Below the pieces are notes generated by a model. The model worked only from the letters and a program-made list of their open reading frames with translations. It was not told where the DNA came from and did not search any database. Shown in pieces: positions 61,801 through 64,000 of a DNA stretch of 64,000 bases (positions are counted from its first letter, which is position 1; each line of letters begins with the position of its first letter). The translations under genes and the position numbers were made by a program. Origin of the DNA: Vespa crabro (Eukaryota; Arthropoda; Insecta; Hymenoptera; Vespidae); the NCBI RefSeq assembly GCF_910589235.1, contig NC_060955.1, positions 19,782,558-19,846,557 of the forward strand, in the 5' to 3' direction.

Positions 61801-64000
61801 TTTTTTCTTTTTTTTACTATTGTTCCGACTTCGTGAAGACGTCTTGAAAGTAGAAGAATTTGTTCCTCAATGTAGAAGTTTTAAAAAGATGCATGAATCG
61901 AACATAAGAAAGGAATAAAAGAAAAGAGATAAGTCTCTTTCTTTGTCTGTCTCTTTCTTTATCTATCTATCTGTCTTTCTCTCTCTTTCTCTCTCTTTCT
62001 CTCTCTTTCTTCCTTTCCCTCTAACTTGCTCTTTCGTCAAAAAAAAAAAGGAAAAAAAAAGAACTCGAGGGAGAGTGAGAAAATCGTCTATGATACTTTC
62101 ACGTCCGGAAGTTCTGTCCAAATATTTTATGGGGTTGGGGACGGTGAGATGACACAATGGGCGGGTCACTGGACGACACTTTAAGGAACTTGTATCACGA
62201 GATGTGTCCACAAAAGGAGCGACCCTTTTTTAAGAGGCTAAAAAAGAAGCGATGAAATTATAAGGCTCAAAGAGATTATATTCGTAAAATTATGCGCTTC
62301 CTCGAATTTTCTTTATAATCTTTTTCCATGATCGATAGATCCGAGTCGTTGAGTCCGACGAATTATTTAATAAGTACGAACGTCGAAGAATATTATCGTC
62401 GATGATAATTTATGAGCACTTACATTAATTATTCGTGCCATTCGTAGTCATTCAATTACGAGCAAGTTTTTCAACGACAGTGTCATACGATCTGTTAGGG
62501 AATACGATGTTACCGACCGACCAACCGATCAAAGTATAAAGTTACCTGATCGATCAATCGTCCCTAAGAGCAACTTTATTCTTATTGCATTCCAAGCTTA
62601 AACACTGCAGTAAGTTGAGAGAGTAACGAAATGGCATTATCGGCTTGTAAATGACGACAAATGATGGTTTTTATAATGCAATAAAATAATTTTACGCGCA
62701 GCTATAGCGAGTAGCAATAAAAACTACCACTACTTCTTCTTCTTCTTCTTCTTCTTCTTTTTTCGTCGATTAATCGCGTTGTGGTTTGAGAATTTGTCGA
62801 TAGTAATTGAGTGAAAACGTCTCCTTGATGAGAAAAAAATTTTAATAAAAAAAGATTATCGTATTACGAATCGATTAAACCGACGTTAAAATCTAATGCC
62901 AACGTAAAAAATTAATATCAAAAGCTTTGAAAGCAGTGCCAAAAAAAAACAGAAAAAAATAAAAGAAAAAGATTAAAATCAGTGCGTAAAATGAGCATAT
63001 ATATGTATATATATATATATGTATATATGAAACGATTAAATGAACGGCAATTTGGCAATCAATTTCGTAGCTCGCTTTCGGCGGTACGTTCGACCTGCGA
63101 GCCGGTCTCTGCGGGAATCCACAGATCCTTTTGATTTTATTTTAACTCCAAGGGGGCACCCGCAGATTCGCGCTAATAATTTCGAAGTATCTCGAGTTTC
63201 GTGCCCGTATAAGCGGCTTGAATTAACGTGAAACTAATTTTAACGAATTGCTTAAATATCCGCCGACATTCTTTCTAAGAAATCGATCTCATAGATAATT
63301 TCGTATTACGTGTAAGTGTTTGTTTAAAAAAAAAAATATCCATATACATACGTCTGGTGTATATTATACATATAACGTCAAATTAAAAGAAAATAAGGTA
63401 TCATAGAGAAACGTATATAAAAGGAAAAGCATACCTCCCTTTCAGAAGTTTACGCAAGACTCCACGGTTTTTTTTAATACGAACATTAATTTTCTCTCTC
63501 TCTCTCTCTCTCTCTCTCCCTTTTCCTTTTATTCAACGAACGAAGAAAAGCGTATTTTTGCAGCGAGCAAGGGCAAAATTGTGACGGGAAGGTGAGTCCT
63601 GGGTGGAGAAGAGGGGTTCGCTTGAAAGACGTCTACGATGGTAACACATAGGGGTTGCTACCTCGAGACCGATCGATTCCTGGCTCCTCCACTCGCCTCC
63701 AAGCTGGGAGGTCCTTTATACTACGGTCAATGTCACGTTAGATTAGAAATCCTCCCACATTTTGTATCTTTTTTCTTTTTCTAACCAGCAACTATAGTCA
63801 ACACTACGAACAGCGATCGTTTTGTTTAGCGAACCTGTTTCACGTTTCACATTTCACGTTGGAGAACAATTCTCTTCACTGTTTTCCTTACTACAGCGAA
63901 CCTAGCGAAGCGTATTTTTATCTATGAAATGTACCGTAAATTCGTCGGACGAATTACAAAAGAATTTTTGTATTGCTACGCCTTCGTTTGTTAATCCCTG

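Larger units (their letters stand above)
41273..64000. other. 22.7 kb upstream of the p130Cas SH3 exon, no conserved gene recognised
   Basis: Probably the first intron and 5' region of p130Cas (inference). It holds many microsatellites, listed separately where long, a CpG-rich block at about 41740-41995, and a few balanced open frames without recognised relatives (43426-43671, 44830-45105, 45453-45872). No tRNA, rRNA, microRNA or transposon was identified by eye. Confidence 0.5.

Noticed and set aside
1..64000. CRISPR arrays, bacterial operons, viral or phage genes
   Set aside because: Spliced animal genes throughout; simple repeats lack unique spacers; no viral protein was recognised.

Overview
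The window looks like a stretch of an insect nuclear genome, most likely a hymenopteran (bee or wasp). This rests on AT-rich sequence, canonical GT/AG introns, four ordinary animal housekeeping or signalling genes, an arthropod-type miR-71/miR-2/miR-13 cluster, and a very high load of (GA)n, (AT)n and poly-T microsatellites. The phylum-level call is firm. The order is inference from general appearance only.

Layout. Positions 1 to about 5600 are non-coding and full of simple repeats, with a GC-rich promoter-like block near 5640-5850. From 6983 to 18210 on the plus strand lies PPP4R1, the HEAT-repeat regulatory subunit 1 of protein phosphatase 4, rebuilt here as nine in-frame exons. Its N-terminal exon is uncertain. 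Its third intron (12813-15512) carries a six-hairpin microRNA cluster in the order miR-71, miR-2, miR-13, miR-13, miR-2, miR-2, all in the host orientation.

Convergent to PPP4R1 is a two-exon minus-strand gene (22043-19999) for a secreted, very basic protein ending in one thrombospondin type 1 repeat. Divergent from it, across an 822-base promoter interval with an E-box, comes a tight plus-strand pair. SMIM13 is a two-exon gene for a 69-residue membrane protein. Only 149 bases after its stop begins an intronless NAA10, the NatA catalytic subunit, with a shortened tail. The two may share a transcript.

From 27200 to 41272 on the minus strand are the last eight coding exons of p130Cas (BCAR1 family): the SH3 domain, a short YxxP substrate region, the serine-rich four-helix region, the YDYV Src-binding motif and the C-terminal FAT-like domain. 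Its start codon is not in the exons found. From 41300 to 64000 no conserved gene was recognised. That part may be the first intron and 5' region of p130Cas, and holds microsatellites plus a few unproven open frames.

Functionally the genes are a mixed neighbourhood rather than a pathway: a phosphatase regulator that also delivers conserved microRNAs, an N-terminal acetyltransferase, a small membrane protein, an extracellular TSP1 protein and an adhesion/Src scaffold.
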